A stretch of DNA of 56,910 nucleotides from JAEZFI01 sp044508215 (GTDB lineage: Bacteria > Actinomycetota > Acidimicrobiia > Acidimicrobiales > Microtrichaceae), in contig JBIQID010000006.1 of the NCBI GenBank assembly GCA_044508215.1, forward strand, positions 1 through 56,910. Reading direction: 5' to 3'. How positions within the stretch are numbered: the first letter of the stretch is position 1; each line of letters starts with the position of its first letter. A model generated the notes under the pieces. The model was given only the letters and a program-made list of their open reading frames with translations, was not told the DNA's origin and made no database searches. Made by a program: the position numbers and the translations under genes. Below, in pieces: positions 8,382 through 16,598 of the stretch.

Positions 8382-8746
8382 TCCAGCAGGAGTCCCGCCT
8401 ACGGGTCGCCGACAACTCGGGCGCCCGAGAGGTGCTGTGCATCAAGGTGCTGGGCGGCTCTCGCCGTCGCTACGCCTCGATCGGCGACGTCTTCGTGGCC
8501 ACCGTGAAGGACGCCCTCCCCGGGGCGTCGGTCAAGAAGGGCGACGTCGTGAAGTGCGTCGTCGTGCGTGTGAAGAAGGAGAAGCGTCGTCCGGACGGCT
8601 CCTACATCCGCTTCGACGAGAACGCGGCAGTGCTCATCAACGACGCACGCCAGCCGCGTGGCACGCGCATCTTCGGCCCGGTGGGCCGCGAGCTGCGCGA
8701 CAAGAAGTTCATGCGCATCGTCAGCCTCGCACCGGAGGTGCTGTGA
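8378..8746 (+). CDS. rplN: 50S ribosomal protein L14
   Basis: L14 sits at the subunit interface and is the target of the RsfS silencing factor. The 122-residue length is exact for the family. It begins MIQQESRLRVADNSGAREVL and contains RRYASIGDVFVATVKDALPG and the conserved RGTRIFGPVGRELR. It overlaps rpsQ by ATGA and shares a base with rplX. Confidence 0.98.
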   Translation: MIQQESRLRVADNSGAREVLCIKVLGGSRRRYASIGDVFVATVKDALPGASVKKGDVVKCVVVRVKKEKRRPDGSYIRFDENAAVLINDARQPRGTRIFGPVGRELRDKKFMRIVSLAPEVL

Positions 8747-9048
8747 TGAAGATCCGCAAGGGCGACACCGTGGTCGTGCTGACCGGCAAGGACAAGGGCA
8801 AGCAGGGCGAGGTCATCCGCGTCCTGCCCCGCGAGAACAAGGTCGTCGTCGAGAAGGTCAACGTGGCCCGCAAGCACCAGAAGCCCACCCGGGCGATGCA
8901 GCAGGGCGGCATCCTCGACAAGCCGATGCCGATCGACGTGTCGAACGTCGCCCTGATCGACGGCAAGCGCCCCACCCGGGTCGGCTACTCGACCAACTCG
9001 AAGGGCGAGAAGGTGCGGGTCTCCCGCAGAGGCGGAGGTGAGCTGTGA
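8746..9048 (+). CDS. rplX: 50S ribosomal protein L24
   Basis: L24 starts large-subunit assembly and lies near the tunnel exit. The 100-residue protein has the KOW motif near the N-terminus, MKIRKGDTVVVLTGKDKGKQ, and the conserved segment ENKVVVEKVNVARKHQKP. Its stop overlaps the GTG of rplE, and it shares a base with the rplN stop. Confidence 0.97.
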   Translation: MKIRKGDTVVVLTGKDKGKQGEVIRVLPRENKVVVEKVNVARKHQKPTRAMQQGGILDKPMPIDVSNVALIDGKRPTRVGYSTNSKGEKVRVSRRGGGEL

Positions 9049-9608
9049 GCACCGCGACCGCTCCACGGCTGAAGAAGAAGTACGACGACGAGGTCCGACC
9101 GGCGCTCAAGGAGCAGCTGGGCCTGGCGAGCATCATGCAGGTGCCCCGCCTCGAGAAGATCGTGGTCAACGTCGGCGCCGGCGGCGCCACGGAGGACCGC
9201 CACCTGCTCGACAAGGTGACCGCTGAGCTCGCGACCATCTGCGGCCAGAAGCCGGTGGTGACCCGGGCGAAGAAGTCGATCGCCGGCTTCAAGCTGCGCG
9301 AGGGCAACCCCATCGGCGTCAAGGTCACCCTCCGGGGCGCCAACATGTGGGAGTTCTTCGACCGCCTCATGAGCCTGGCGATCCCTCGCATCCGTGACTT
9401 CCGGGGCCTCAACCCCCGCAGCTTCGACGGCCGGGGCAACTACACCTTCGGCGTCACCGAGCAGCTGATCTTCCCGGAGATCGACTACGACAAGGTGGAT
9501 GCCCCCCGCGGCATGGACATCACGTTCGTGACCACCGCAACGACCAACGCAGACGGCAAAGCGCTGCTGGATGCATTCGACTTCCCGTTCCGACGTGAGG
9601 GGCAGTAA
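9045..9608 (+). CDS. rplE: 50S ribosomal protein L5
   Basis: L5 carries 5S rRNA into the large subunit and contacts P-site tRNA. The 187-residue product has MQVPRLEKIVVNVGAGGA near residue 27 and QKPVVTRAKKSIAGFKLREG near residue 68. It also has FRGLNPRSFDGRGNYTFGV near residue 120. A GTG start follows GGAGGTGAGCT and overlaps the rplX stop by four bases. Confidence 0.97.
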   Translation: MSTATAPRLKKKYDDEVRPALKEQLGLASIMQVPRLEKIVVNVGAGGATEDRHLLDKVTAELATICGQKPVVTRAKKSIAGFKLREGNPIGVKVTLRGANMWEFFDRLMSLAIPRIRDFRGLNPRSFDGRGNYTFGVTEQLIFPEIDYDKVDAPRGMDITFVTTATTNADGKALLDAFDFPFRREGQ

Positions 9609-9793
9609 TGGCGAAGAAGGCTCTGATCAACAAGCAGCAGCGCACGCCCAAGTACAAGGTGCGCGGCTACACGCGGTGCCGCCGTTGCGGCCGCCCGCGT
9701 GCGGTGTTCCGGAAGTTCGGGCTGTGCCGCATCTGCCTGCGGGAGCTCGGCCACGCCGGCGAGCTGCCGGGCGTGACGAAGGCCAGCTGGTGA
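9608..9793 (+). CDS. rpsZ: 30S ribosomal protein S14, zinc-binding type Z
   Basis: This 61-residue S14 belongs to the short zinc-ribbon class and not the long zinc-free class. The four zinc ligands are Cys24, Cys27, Cys40 and Cys43, in TRCRRCGR and GLCRICLRE. S14 completes the head of the small subunit. The ATG overlaps the rplE stop as TAATG. Actinobacteria often keep a second, zinc-free S14 under Zur control elsewhere, which cannot be seen here. Confidence 0.97.
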   Translation: MAKKALINKQQRTPKYKVRGYTRCRRCGRPRAVFRKFGLCRICLRELGHAGELPGVTKASW

Positions 9794-9809
9794 GGGGAGG
9801 ACGAGCACG

Positions 9810-10214
<405 letters not shown>

Positions 10215-10222
10215 GAGCACCC

Positions 10223-10762
10223 ATGTCCCGCATCGGCAAGGCACCCATCCCCGTGCCCTCGGGCGTCGACGTCACCGTCGCCGACGGCACGGTGACGGTG
10301 AAGGGCCCCAAGGGCACGCTCACCCAGGCGATCCCCGGCAGCATCACCGTGCGCCAGGACGGCGACGCCGTCCTCGTGGAGCGCCCCGACGACGAGCGCG
10401 ACAACCGTGCCCTGCACGGCATGTTCCGCTCGCTCGTGAACAACATGGTCGTCGGCGTCACCGAGGGCTTCCGCAAGGAGCTCGACATCGTGGGCGTCGG
10501 CTACCGGGCAGCGGCCCAGGGCAAGACGAAGCTCGACATGGCGCTCGGCTTCAGCCACCCCGTGGTGGTCGAGGCCCCCGAGGGCATCGAGTTCGTGGTG
10601 CCGGCACCCACCAAGATCGAGGTGCACGGCATCGACAAGCAGCTGGTCGGCCAGGTGGCCGCCGACATCCGGGCTCTCCGCAAGCCCGAGCCGTACAAGG
10701 GCAAGGGGATCCGCTACACCGACGAGCGCGTCCGCCGGAAGGCCGGGAAGGCCGGCAAGTGA
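10223..10762 (+). CDS. rplF: 50S ribosomal protein L6
   Basis: L6 lies near the GTPase-associated region of the large subunit. The 179-residue protein starts MSRIGKAPIPVPSGVDV, right after the binding site TAGGAGC, so the earlier in-frame start at 10199 inside rpsH is rejected. It contains VTVKGPKGTL near residue 28 and the C-terminal signature PEPYKGKGIRYTDERVRRK. Confidence 0.97.
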   Translation: MSRIGKAPIPVPSGVDVTVADGTVTVKGPKGTLTQAIPGSITVRQDGDAVLVERPDDERDNRALHGMFRSLVNNMVVGVTEGFRKELDIVGVGYRAAAQGKTKLDMALGFSHPVVVEAPEGIEFVVPAPTKIEVHGIDKQLVGQVAADIRALRKPEPYKGKGIRYTDERVRRKAGKAGK

Positions 10763-10796
10763 TGCCCCGCCCGCACGAGAGGACAGGCAAGCAGCA

Positions 10797-11159
10797 ATGA
10801 GCGACCACTCGAAGCAGAAGCGCGAGGCTCGCCTCCGCCGGCACCGACGGGTCCGCAAGACGGTCCGCGGCACCGCCGCGCGGCCGCGCCTGAGCGTGTA
10901 CCGGTCGAACCGCTACATCGTCGCCCAGGTGGTCGACGACACCGCCGGGCGCACCATCGCCGCCGCGTCGAGCCTCGAGGCCGACCTCCGGAGCTCCGGG
11001 GGCACCGTCGAGGCCGCCCGTTCGGTCGGCGCGCTGGTCGCCGAGCGTGCAAAGGCGGCAGGGATCGAGACCGTGGTGTTCGACCGGGGCGGCAACGTCT
11101 ACCACGGTCGGGTCGCGGCGTTGGCCGACGCCGCCCGTGAAGCTGGACTGGAGTTCTGA
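10797..11159 (+). CDS. rplR: 50S ribosomal protein L18
   Basis: L18 binds 5S rRNA together with L5. The 120-residue product carries RHRRVRKTVRGTAARPRLSV and RSNRYIVAQVVDDTAGRTI, then FDRGGNVYHGRVAALADAAR near the end, all family signatures. Its TGA shares a base with the rpsE ATG. The start is 34 bases after rplF, one of the looser junctions of this operon. Confidence 0.96.
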   Translation: MSDHSKQKREARLRRHRRVRKTVRGTAARPRLSVYRSNRYIVAQVVDDTAGRTIAAASSLEADLRSSGGTVEAARSVGALVAERAKAAGIETVVFDRGGNVYHGRVAALADAAREAGLEF

Positions 11160-11722
11160 TGGCATCGAACGAGCACGCTGAGCTTCGCGACTCACGCGTC
11201 ATCAACATCAACCGCGTGGCCAAGGTCGTGAAGGGCGGCCGTCGCTTCTCCTTCACGGCGCTCGTCGTGATCGGTGACGGCGCCGGGCGCGTCGGCCTGG
11301 GCTACGGCAAGGCGAAGGAGGTGCCCCTCGCCATCCAGAAGGGCACCGAGGAGGCCCGCAAGAACCTCTTCTCCGTGCCCCTCGCCGGCACCACGATCGT
11401 CCACCCCGTCCTCGGGCGCCTCGGCGCCGGTCGGGTGCTCCTCCAGCCGGCCGCTCCCGGTACGGGTGTGATCGCCGGTGGCGCCGCCCGCGCCATCCTC
11501 GAGGAGGCGGGCATCCAGGACGTGCTCTGCAAGTCGCTCGGCTCGCCCAACTACATCAACGTGGCCCGCGCCACCATCGCCGGCCTGAAGGCGCTCCGCC
11601 GACCCGACGAGGTCGCGGCGCTCCGGGGCCTTTCGCCCGAGGAGTTCGTGCCGAAGGGCCTCCTCGACGCGTACCGCGAGTCGGAGCGTGGCCCGGCGCC
11701 CGAGCCCACCGAGGTGAAGTGA
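11159..11722 (+). CDS. rpsE: 30S ribosomal protein S5
   Basis: S5 is involved in decoding accuracy and lies at the mRNA entry. The 187-residue protein has NRVAKVVKGGRRFSFTALVV and GDGAGRVGLGYGKAKEVPLA, the S5 N-terminal RNA-binding and GXGXXK region. It ends with a short Pro-rich tail. Both junctions are one-base TGATG overlaps. Confidence 0.97.
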   Translation: MASNEHAELRDSRVININRVAKVVKGGRRFSFTALVVIGDGAGRVGLGYGKAKEVPLAIQKGTEEARKNLFSVPLAGTTIVHPVLGRLGAGRVLLQPAAPGTGVIAGGAARAILEEAGIQDVLCKSLGSPNYINVARATIAGLKALRRPDEVAALRGLSPEEFVPKGLLDAYRESERGPAPEPTEVK

Positions 11723-11931
11723 TGGCCGAATCCACGTCTCGCCTGCGGGTCACGCAGGTGCGCTCATCCATCGGCACGAAGCCGAAGCAGCGCGGCGCGC
11801 TCCGCGCGCTCGGCCTCGGCCGCATCGGCAAGTCGAACGTCCTGCCGGACACCCGTGACATCCGGGGCCAGATCAACCGGGTCCCGCACCTCGTCACCGT
11901 CGAGTCGGCAGGCGAGGAGGTCCAGTCGTGA
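11722..11931 (+). CDS. rpmD: 50S ribosomal protein L30
   Basis: L30 is a small peripheral large-subunit protein. The roughly 69-residue product shows LRVTQVRSSIGTKPKQRGAL and RALGLGRIGKSNVLPDTRDI, a strong L30 pattern with a few extra residues at each end. Its stop overlaps the GTG start of rplO by four bases. Confidence 0.95.
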   Translation: MAESTSRLRVTQVRSSIGTKPKQRGALRALGLGRIGKSNVLPDTRDIRGQINRVPHLVTVESAGEEVQS

Positions 11932-12419
11932 AGCTCCATGACCTGCGCCCCGCTGAGGGCGCGACCCGTCGCGCCAAGCGCGTCGGGCGTGGCACCGGTG
12001 GCAAGGGCGGCAAGACCGCCGGCCGTGGCACCAAGGGCCAGAACTCCCGCTCCGGTGGTGGCGTCCGCGTCGGCTTCGAGGGCGGCCAGCTCCCGATGCA
12101 CATGCGGATCCCGAAGCTGCGCGGCTTCAACAACCCGTTCCGGGTCGAGTACCAGGCGATCAACCTGGACACGATCCAGGACAGCGGCCTCGACGAGGTC
12201 AGCCCCGAGACGCTGCTCGCGAAGGGCCTCGTCTCGAAGGGTGCGCTGGTGAAGGTGCTGGGTCGCGGCGAGCTCGACCGCAAGGTCACCGTCCGCGCCC
12301 ACGCGTTCTCGAAGTCCGCCGAGGCGGCGATCGAGGCCGCAGGTGGCACGGTCGAGCGAATCGACCTGCCGTTCAAGGTGCGGCCGGCCTTCCACGGCTC
12401 CGCCCACACCAACCGCTAG
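11928..12419 (+). CDS. rplO: 50S ribosomal protein L15
   Basis: L15 joins late in large-subunit assembly. The product of 163 residues begins MKLHDLRPAEGATRRAKRVG (GTG start). It has the glycine-rich loop RGTGGKGGKTAGRGTKGQNS and then GGQLPMHMRIPKLRGFNN. Length is a little above average. The ribosome binding site GGAGGT lies inside rpmD. Confidence 0.96.
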   Translation: MKLHDLRPAEGATRRAKRVGRGTGGKGGKTAGRGTKGQNSRSGGGVRVGFEGGQLPMHMRIPKLRGFNNPFRVEYQAINLDTIQDSGLDEVSPETLLAKGLVSKGALVKVLGRGELDRKVTVRAHAFSKSAEAAIEAAGGTVERIDLPFKVRPAFHGSAHTNR

Positions 12420-12449
12420 CGTCGGCCGCCTGCCCGGGGGAGTCCCATC

Positions 12450-13769
12450 GTGTTGAAGTCGATCCGCAACGTCCTCTCGATCGGTGAGCTGCGCGGGAAG
12501 ATCCTGTTCACGATCGGGATGATCGTGGTGTACCGGATCGGCTCGTACATCCCGGCGCCCGGGATCGACCAGAACGCGGTTGCTGCGATCAAGCGGTCCG
12601 CCCAGGAGGGCGGCGTGCTGGCGTTCCTGTCGCTCTTCAGCGGCAACGCCCTCACGCAGTTCGCCGTGTTCGCGCTCGGCATCATGCCGTACATCACCGC
12701 GTCGATCATCATGCAGATCCTCACGGTGGTGATCCCCAAGCTGCAGCAGTGGCAGGAGCAGGGAGCCGTCGGCCAGCGGAAGATCACGCAGTGGACCCGC
12801 TACCTCACGATCGCCATCGCGGTGATCCAGTCGACGGGCCTCGTGTACCTCTTCAACAACGGTGGCTTCACCAACGACCCGAACCTGCAGCTGGTGCCGA
12901 ACTTCGGCCTCTACCGGGTGTCGCTGATCGTCATGACGTTGACGGCCGGCACGGCGATCCTGATGTGGATCGGCGAGTCGGTCACCCAGCGCGGCGTCGG
13001 CAACGGCATGTCGCTCCTCATCTTCGCCTCGGTGGTGTCGTCGCTCCCGGCGACCGCAGCCCAGGTGAAGGCAACCGCCGGCTGGGGCGGGGTGGCGCTC
13101 GTGATCGGGATGATGATCGTCATCCTCCTCCTGATCGTGTTCATCGAGCAGGGGCAGCGCCGCATCCCGGTGCAGTTCGCGAAGCGGGTCGTCGGCCGCA
13201 AGATGTACGGCGGCCAGAGCACCTACATCCCGCTCAAGGTGAACATGGCCGGCGTGATCCCGATCATCTTCGCTTCGGCGGTGCTCAACCTGCCGGTGCT
13301 CCTCAGCCAGGTGCTCCCCCAGGACACCGGGTGGGGCAGCGCGGTGGCGCGGTGGATCGACGAGAACCTCCGCTCCGGGACGAGCGTGCCGTACCTCGCC
13401 TTCTACGGGCTCCTGATCCTCGGCTTCTCGTACTTCTACACAGCGATCAGCTTCGACCCGGTGCAGCAGGCCGACAACCTGCGGAAGCAGGGCGGGTTCA
13501 TCCCCGGCATCCGGCCCGGCCCCCAGACCGAGCGCTACCTGGCGAAGGTCCTCAACCGGATCACGCTGCCGGGCGCCGTGTTCGTGGCGTTCCTGGCGCT
13601 GGTGCCCGCCCTCGTGATCGCGGCGGTCCTCAGCGACCCCGACGGCCAGATCGGCTACAACTTCGGCGGCATCTCCCTGCTCATCGCAGTGGGCGTGGCG
13701 CTCGAGACGATGAAGCAGATCGACGGCCAGCTGATGATGCGGAACTACGAGGGCTTCCTGAAGCTCTGA
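12450..13769 (+). CDS. secY: Protein translocase subunit SecY
   Basis: SecY forms the membrane channel through which Sec substrates pass. The 439-residue product is highly hydrophobic, with about ten membrane segments, and starts from GTG after GGGGGAG. Family marks include RIGSYIPAPGI near residue 30, FALGIMPYITASIIMQIL near 75, and RRIPVQFAKRVVGRKMYGGQ near 235. It sits between rplO and adk, the usual place. Confidence 0.97.
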   Translation: MLKSIRNVLSIGELRGKILFTIGMIVVYRIGSYIPAPGIDQNAVAAIKRSAQEGGVLAFLSLFSGNALTQFAVFALGIMPYITASIIMQILTVVIPKLQQWQEQGAVGQRKITQWTRYLTIAIAVIQSTGLVYLFNNGGFTNDPNLQLVPNFGLYRVSLIVMTLTAGTAILMWIGESVTQRGVGNGMSLLIFASVVSSLPATAAQVKATAGWGGVALVIGMMIVILLLIVFIEQGQRRIPVQFAKRVVGRKMYGGQSTYIPLKVNMAGVIPIIFASAVLNLPVLLSQVLPQDTGWGSAVARWIDENLRSGTSVPYLAFYGLLILGFSYFYTAISFDPVQQADNLRKQGGFIPGIRPGPQTERYLAKVLNRITLPGAVFVAFLALVPALVIAAVLSDPDGQIGYNFGGISLLIAVGVALETMKQIDGQLMMRNYEGFLKL

Positions 13770-13787
13770 TCCGCCTCTCGAGGGCCC

Positions 13788-13818
13788 CGGCCCGGCCACC
13801 GACGGCCGGCCCCGTTTT
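13788..13818 (+). terminator. Terminator-like hairpin after secY
   Basis: Nineteen bases after the secY stop, CCGGCC (13792-13797) pairs with GGCCGG (13804-13809) around a six-base loop, extended by further G-C pairs after one mismatch. It is followed by CCCG and TTTT. This is a fair Rho-independent terminator or attenuator. Genes of the same transcription direction continue downstream, so termination is probably partial. Confidence 0.5.
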
Positions 13819-13851
13819 GCGAGCAGCAACGAAACCTGTTGGAGTTTCCCG

Positions 13852-14529
13852 ATGCCGTCCGGTCACAGGCTCATCATCTTCGGCCGCCAGGGCGCCGGGA
13901 AGGGCACCCAGTGCGAGCGGCTCGCGGCGCACTACGGCGTGCCGCACATCTCCACGGGCGACATGCTCCGTGCGGCCGTCCGCGACGGCACCGCCTTCGG
14001 CCTGAAGGCCAAGGAGTACATGGACGCCGGCAAGCTGCTGCCCGACGACATCATGGTGGGGCTGGTGGCCGAGCGGCTCGGGCAGCCCGATGCGATCCCC
14101 GGCTGGCTGCTCGACGGGTTCCCCCGCACCATCGGCCAGGCCGAGGCGCTGGCGGAGGTCACCGCCGACGCCCCGGTGGACGTGGCGGTGAACCTCGAGG
14201 TGCCCGAGTCGGTGGTGATCGAGCGGATCTCGTCCCGCCGGGTCTGCTCCAACTGCGGCGCGATCTACTCCACCTCGAAGCCCCCGACGAACCCGTGGAC
14301 CTGCGACCGCTGCGGCGGAGAGGTCGTGCAACGGGCGGACGACACCGTGGAGGCGGTCCGCAGCCGCCTCGACGACTACCGGGCCCAGACCGAGCCGCTC
14401 ATCGAGTGGTTCGGGGCGAAGGGCAAGCTGGTCACGGTGGACGGGGACGCCGACCCCGACACGGTCTTCGACCGGATCGTGGCGCAGGTGGAGGCCGCGG
14501 TGGCCTCCGGCGGGACCGCCCCCGGGTGA
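13852..14529 (+). CDS. adk: Adenylate kinase with zinc-binding LID
   Basis: Adenylate kinase interconverts ATP plus AMP and two ADP. The P-loop GRQGAGKGTQ is at residues 11-20 and HISTGDMLR, from the AMP-binding part, at 32-40. The LID domain carries four cysteines (132, 135, 151, 154), so it is the zinc-binding type found in many Gram-positive bacteria. Length is 225. A TTGGAG site precedes the ATG. A methionine aminopeptidase gene often follows adk in this operon, but here infA comes next. Confidence 0.97.
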   Translation: MPSGHRLIIFGRQGAGKGTQCERLAAHYGVPHISTGDMLRAAVRDGTAFGLKAKEYMDAGKLLPDDIMVGLVAERLGQPDAIPGWLLDGFPRTIGQAEALAEVTADAPVDVAVNLEVPESVVIERISSRRVCSNCGAIYSTSKPPTNPWTCDRCGGEVVQRADDTVEAVRSRLDDYRAQTEPLIEWFGAKGKLVTVDGDADPDTVFDRIVAQVEAAVASGGTAPG

Positions 14530-14661
14530 GGCCAACCGCGGTTTGTACCACACCAGGGGACGCCGATAGGCTCTTTCGTCGGCCTCCCGCTCGGTCCTTC
14601 CGGGTGCGCGCTGGCCGTCCGAAGTTGAACGCCCGCGCGGCGACCTGATCAGGAGAGCGTC

Positions 14662-14886
14662 CTGCCCAAGCCCAAAGAAGATGCGATCGTCCTCGAAGGG
14701 ACCGTGATCGAGCCGCTCCCGAACGCCATGTTCCGGGTGGAGCTCGAGAACGGGCACAAGGTGCTCGCCCACATCTCGGGGAAGATGCGGATGCACTACA
14801 TCCGGATCCTTCCCGGCGACAAGGTCCAGGTGGAGCTCACTCCCTACGACCTGACCCGGGGCCGCATCACCTACAGGTACAAGTAG
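14662..14886 (+). CDS. infA: Translation initiation factor IF-1, apparent CTG start
   Basis: IF-1 is an OB-fold protein that occupies the A site during initiation. The frame gives PKPKEDAIVLEGTVIEPLPN, then FRVELENGHKVLAHISGKMR and LTPYDLTRGRITYRYK, a full-length IF-1. No ATG, GTG or TTG lies at the conserved start. The only fitting codon is CTG at 14662, with AGGAGA six bases before it. The GTG at 14704 would delete the first beta strand and has no binding site. The result is 74 residues, normal for the family. Confidence 0.93.
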   Translation: MPKPKEDAIVLEGTVIEPLPNAMFRVELENGHKVLAHISGKMRMHYIRILPGDKVQVELTPYDLTRGRITYRYK

Positions 14887-14919
14887 CACGGCGGTCCCGC
14901 CGCCACGCACCCGGGCCAG

Positions 14920-15014
14920 GACCCGGGCCCGTGTCCTCCGGGGCACGGGGACGAGAGACACCAGAACACAGAGCTCGACACACGCTCCCAGGTCGTCCGG
15001 CCCCAAGCCGGACG
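14920..15014 (+). promoter_or_regulatory. Cluster of strong hairpins between infA and rpmJ
   Basis: The 158-base infA-rpmJ spacer contains several perfect inverted repeats. CCCGGG pairs with CCCGGG across CCAGGA, CCCGTG pairs with CACGGG just after it, and CGTCCGGC (14994-15001) pairs with GCCGGACG (15007-15014) across CCCAA. No U tract follows. They could be an attenuator, a processing site or a ribosomal-protein leader. Only the folding is seen. Confidence 0.45.
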
Positions 15015-15044
15015 AGAACGGGGAGGGGTCGAGAAGGGACACCG

Positions 15045-15158
15045 ATGAAAGTTCGACCGAGCGTCAAGCCGATCTGCGAGAAGTGCCGGGTGATCCGTCG
15101 CCACGGGCGCGTGCAGGTCATCTGCGACAACCCCCGCCACAAGCAGCGTCAGGGCTGA
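15045..15158 (+). CDS. rpmJ: 50S ribosomal protein L36, zinc form
   Basis: A 37-residue zinc-ribbon protein, MKVRPSVKPICEKCRVIRRH onward, with ligands Cys11, Cys14, Cys27 and His32. L36 stabilises 23S rRNA near the A-site finger base. It ends ten bases before rpsM. The ATG follows AAGGGA. It is the zinc-binding paralogue type and not the zinc-free one made under zinc starvation. Confidence 0.96.
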   Translation: MKVRPSVKPICEKCRVIRRHGRVQVICDNPRHKQRQG

Positions 15159-15168
15159 GAGGAGCACC

Positions 15169-15546
15169 ATGGCACGCATCGCAGGGGTCGACATCCCCAG
15201 GGAGAAGCGCCTCGTCATCTCCCTCACCTACATCTACGGCATCGGCCGCACCGCGGCCGAGGGCATCTGTGAGGCCACCGGCATCGAGGCGTCGACCCGG
15301 GTCCGCGACCTGACCGACTCCGAGGTCAACAAGCTCCGTGCGCACATCGAGGAGCACCTCAAGGTGGAGGGCGACCTCCGCCGCGAGGTCAGCCAGAACA
15401 TCAAGCGCAAGATGGAGATCGGCTGCTACCAGGGCCTGCGGCACCGCCGCGGCCTCCCCGTCCGGGGGCAGCGGACCCACACCAACGCCCGCACGCGCAA
15501 GGGCCCCAAGAAGACGGTCGCCGGTAAGAAGAAGGTCAGGAAGTAA
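15169..15546 (+). CDS. rpsM: 30S ribosomal protein S13
   Basis: S13 forms inter-subunit bridges at the head of the small subunit. The 125-residue protein starts MARIAGVDIPREKRLVISLT and has YIYGIGRTAAEGICEATGI. The C-terminal RGLPVRGQRTHTNARTRKGP is a family signature. An AGAGGAG site lies before the ATG, and its TAA shares a base with rpsK. Confidence 0.97.
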   Translation: MARIAGVDIPREKRLVISLTYIYGIGRTAAEGICEATGIEASTRVRDLTDSEVNKLRAHIEEHLKVEGDLRREVSQNIKRKMEIGCYQGLRHRRGLPVRGQRTHTNARTRKGPKKTVAGKKKVRK

Positions 15547-15944
15547 TGGCCAAGCCATCCGCTGGTGGGCGTCGCCCACGCAAGAAGGAACGCAAGAACG
15601 TCTCCCATGGTGTGGTCCACATCAAGAGCTCGTTCAACAACACGATCGTGTCCATCACGGACCAGGAGGGGAACGTGATCTCCTGGGCCTCTGCCGGCAA
15701 CGTCGGGTTCAAGGGCTCACGGAAGTCCACCCCGTTCGCTGCGCAGATGGCCGCCGAGCAGGCCGCCCGGCGTGCGATGGAGCACGGTCTCAGGAAGGTC
15801 GACGTCGTCGTGAAGGGTCCGGGGTCCGGTCGTGAGACCGCCATCCGCTCGATCCAGAACGTCGGCATCGAGGTCACCGGCATCAAGGACGTCACGCCGG
15901 TGCCCCACAACGGTTGCCGTCAGACCAAGCGGCGGAGGATGTAG
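15546..15944 (+). CDS. rpsK: 30S ribosomal protein S11
   Basis: S11 lines the platform near the E-site mRNA. The 132-residue product has NVSHGVVHIKSSFNNTIVSI near residue 17 and GSRKSTPFAAQMAAEQAAR near 58. It ends VTPVPHNGCRQTKRRRM, all canonical. Translation is probably coupled to rpsM through TAATG. Confidence 0.97.
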   Translation: MAKPSAGGRRPRKKERKNVSHGVVHIKSSFNNTIVSITDQEGNVISWASAGNVGFKGSRKSTPFAAQMAAEQAARRAMEHGLRKVDVVVKGPGSGRETAIRSIQNVGIEVTGIKDVTPVPHNGCRQTKRRRM

Positions 15945-15947
15945 GAG

Positions 15948-16565
15948 ATGGCCCGCTACACCGGACCCAAGGCCCGCGTCTCTCGCCGGCTCGGCATGAA
16001 CATCTGGGGCACCAAGGGCGAGAACATCGCCATGGAGAAGCGCCCCTACCCGCCCGGCGAGCACGGTCGCACCCGACGCCGCGGCAACGTCAGCGAGTAC
16101 CTGCTCCAGCTGCAGGAGAAGCAGAAGGCCCGCTTCACCTACGGCTTCAACGAGCGGCAGTTCCGCACCCTCTACGCCGAGGCGTCCCGCCGCCCGGGCG
16201 TGACCGGCGAGAACCTGCTCACCTACTGCGAGCTGCGCCTCGACAACGTCGTGTACCGGGCCGGCTGGGCGTCGACCCGGCCCCAGGCCCGCCAGTTCGT
16301 GAACCACGGCCACGTCGACGTCAACGGTCGCCGGGTCGACATCCCGAGCTACCGGCTGCGGAAGGGCGATGTCGTCCGCCTGCGTGACAAGGCCCGCAAC
16401 CTGGTGCTCATCCAGTGGAACATGGACAGCCTCGGTCGAACGCCCCCGGCGTGGCTCGAGACGTCCGACGGCGGCCAGGAGGTCACCGTCCGCGAACTGC
16501 CCATCCGTGAGCAGATCGACACGCCGGTCCGCGAGCAGCTCATCGTCGAGCTCTACTCCAAGTAA
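15948..16565 (+). CDS. rpsD: 30S ribosomal protein S4
   Basis: S4 nucleates small-subunit assembly. The product has 205 residues. ARYTGPKARVSRRLGMNIWG is at the start, and the S4 RNA-binding domain shows ELRLDNVVYRAGWASTRPQA followed by RQFVNHGHVDVNGRRVDIPS. It lacks the cysteine cluster of zinc-binding S4 forms. It begins three bases after rpsK. Confidence 0.97.
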   Translation: MARYTGPKARVSRRLGMNIWGTKGENIAMEKRPYPPGEHGRTRRRGNVSEYLLQLQEKQKARFTYGFNERQFRTLYAEASRRPGVTGENLLTYCELRLDNVVYRAGWASTRPQARQFVNHGHVDVNGRRVDIPSYRLRKGDVVRLRDKARNLVLIQWNMDSLGRTPPAWLETSDGGQEVTVRELPIREQIDTPVREQLIVELYSK

Positions 16566-16598
16566 CCCCTCCCCGCCCTACCCCGAGGTACCACGCAC

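Noticed and set aside
11556..13829. 757-codon minus-strand frame opposite rpmD-rplO-secY
   Set aside because: It mirrors certain ribosomal genes and SecY; composition is His/Arg/Asp-rich as expected for an antisense shadow.
14704..14886. infA starting at GTG 14704
   Set aside because: It would remove 14 conserved residues of the OB fold and has no binding site, whereas CTG 14662 has AGGAGA.
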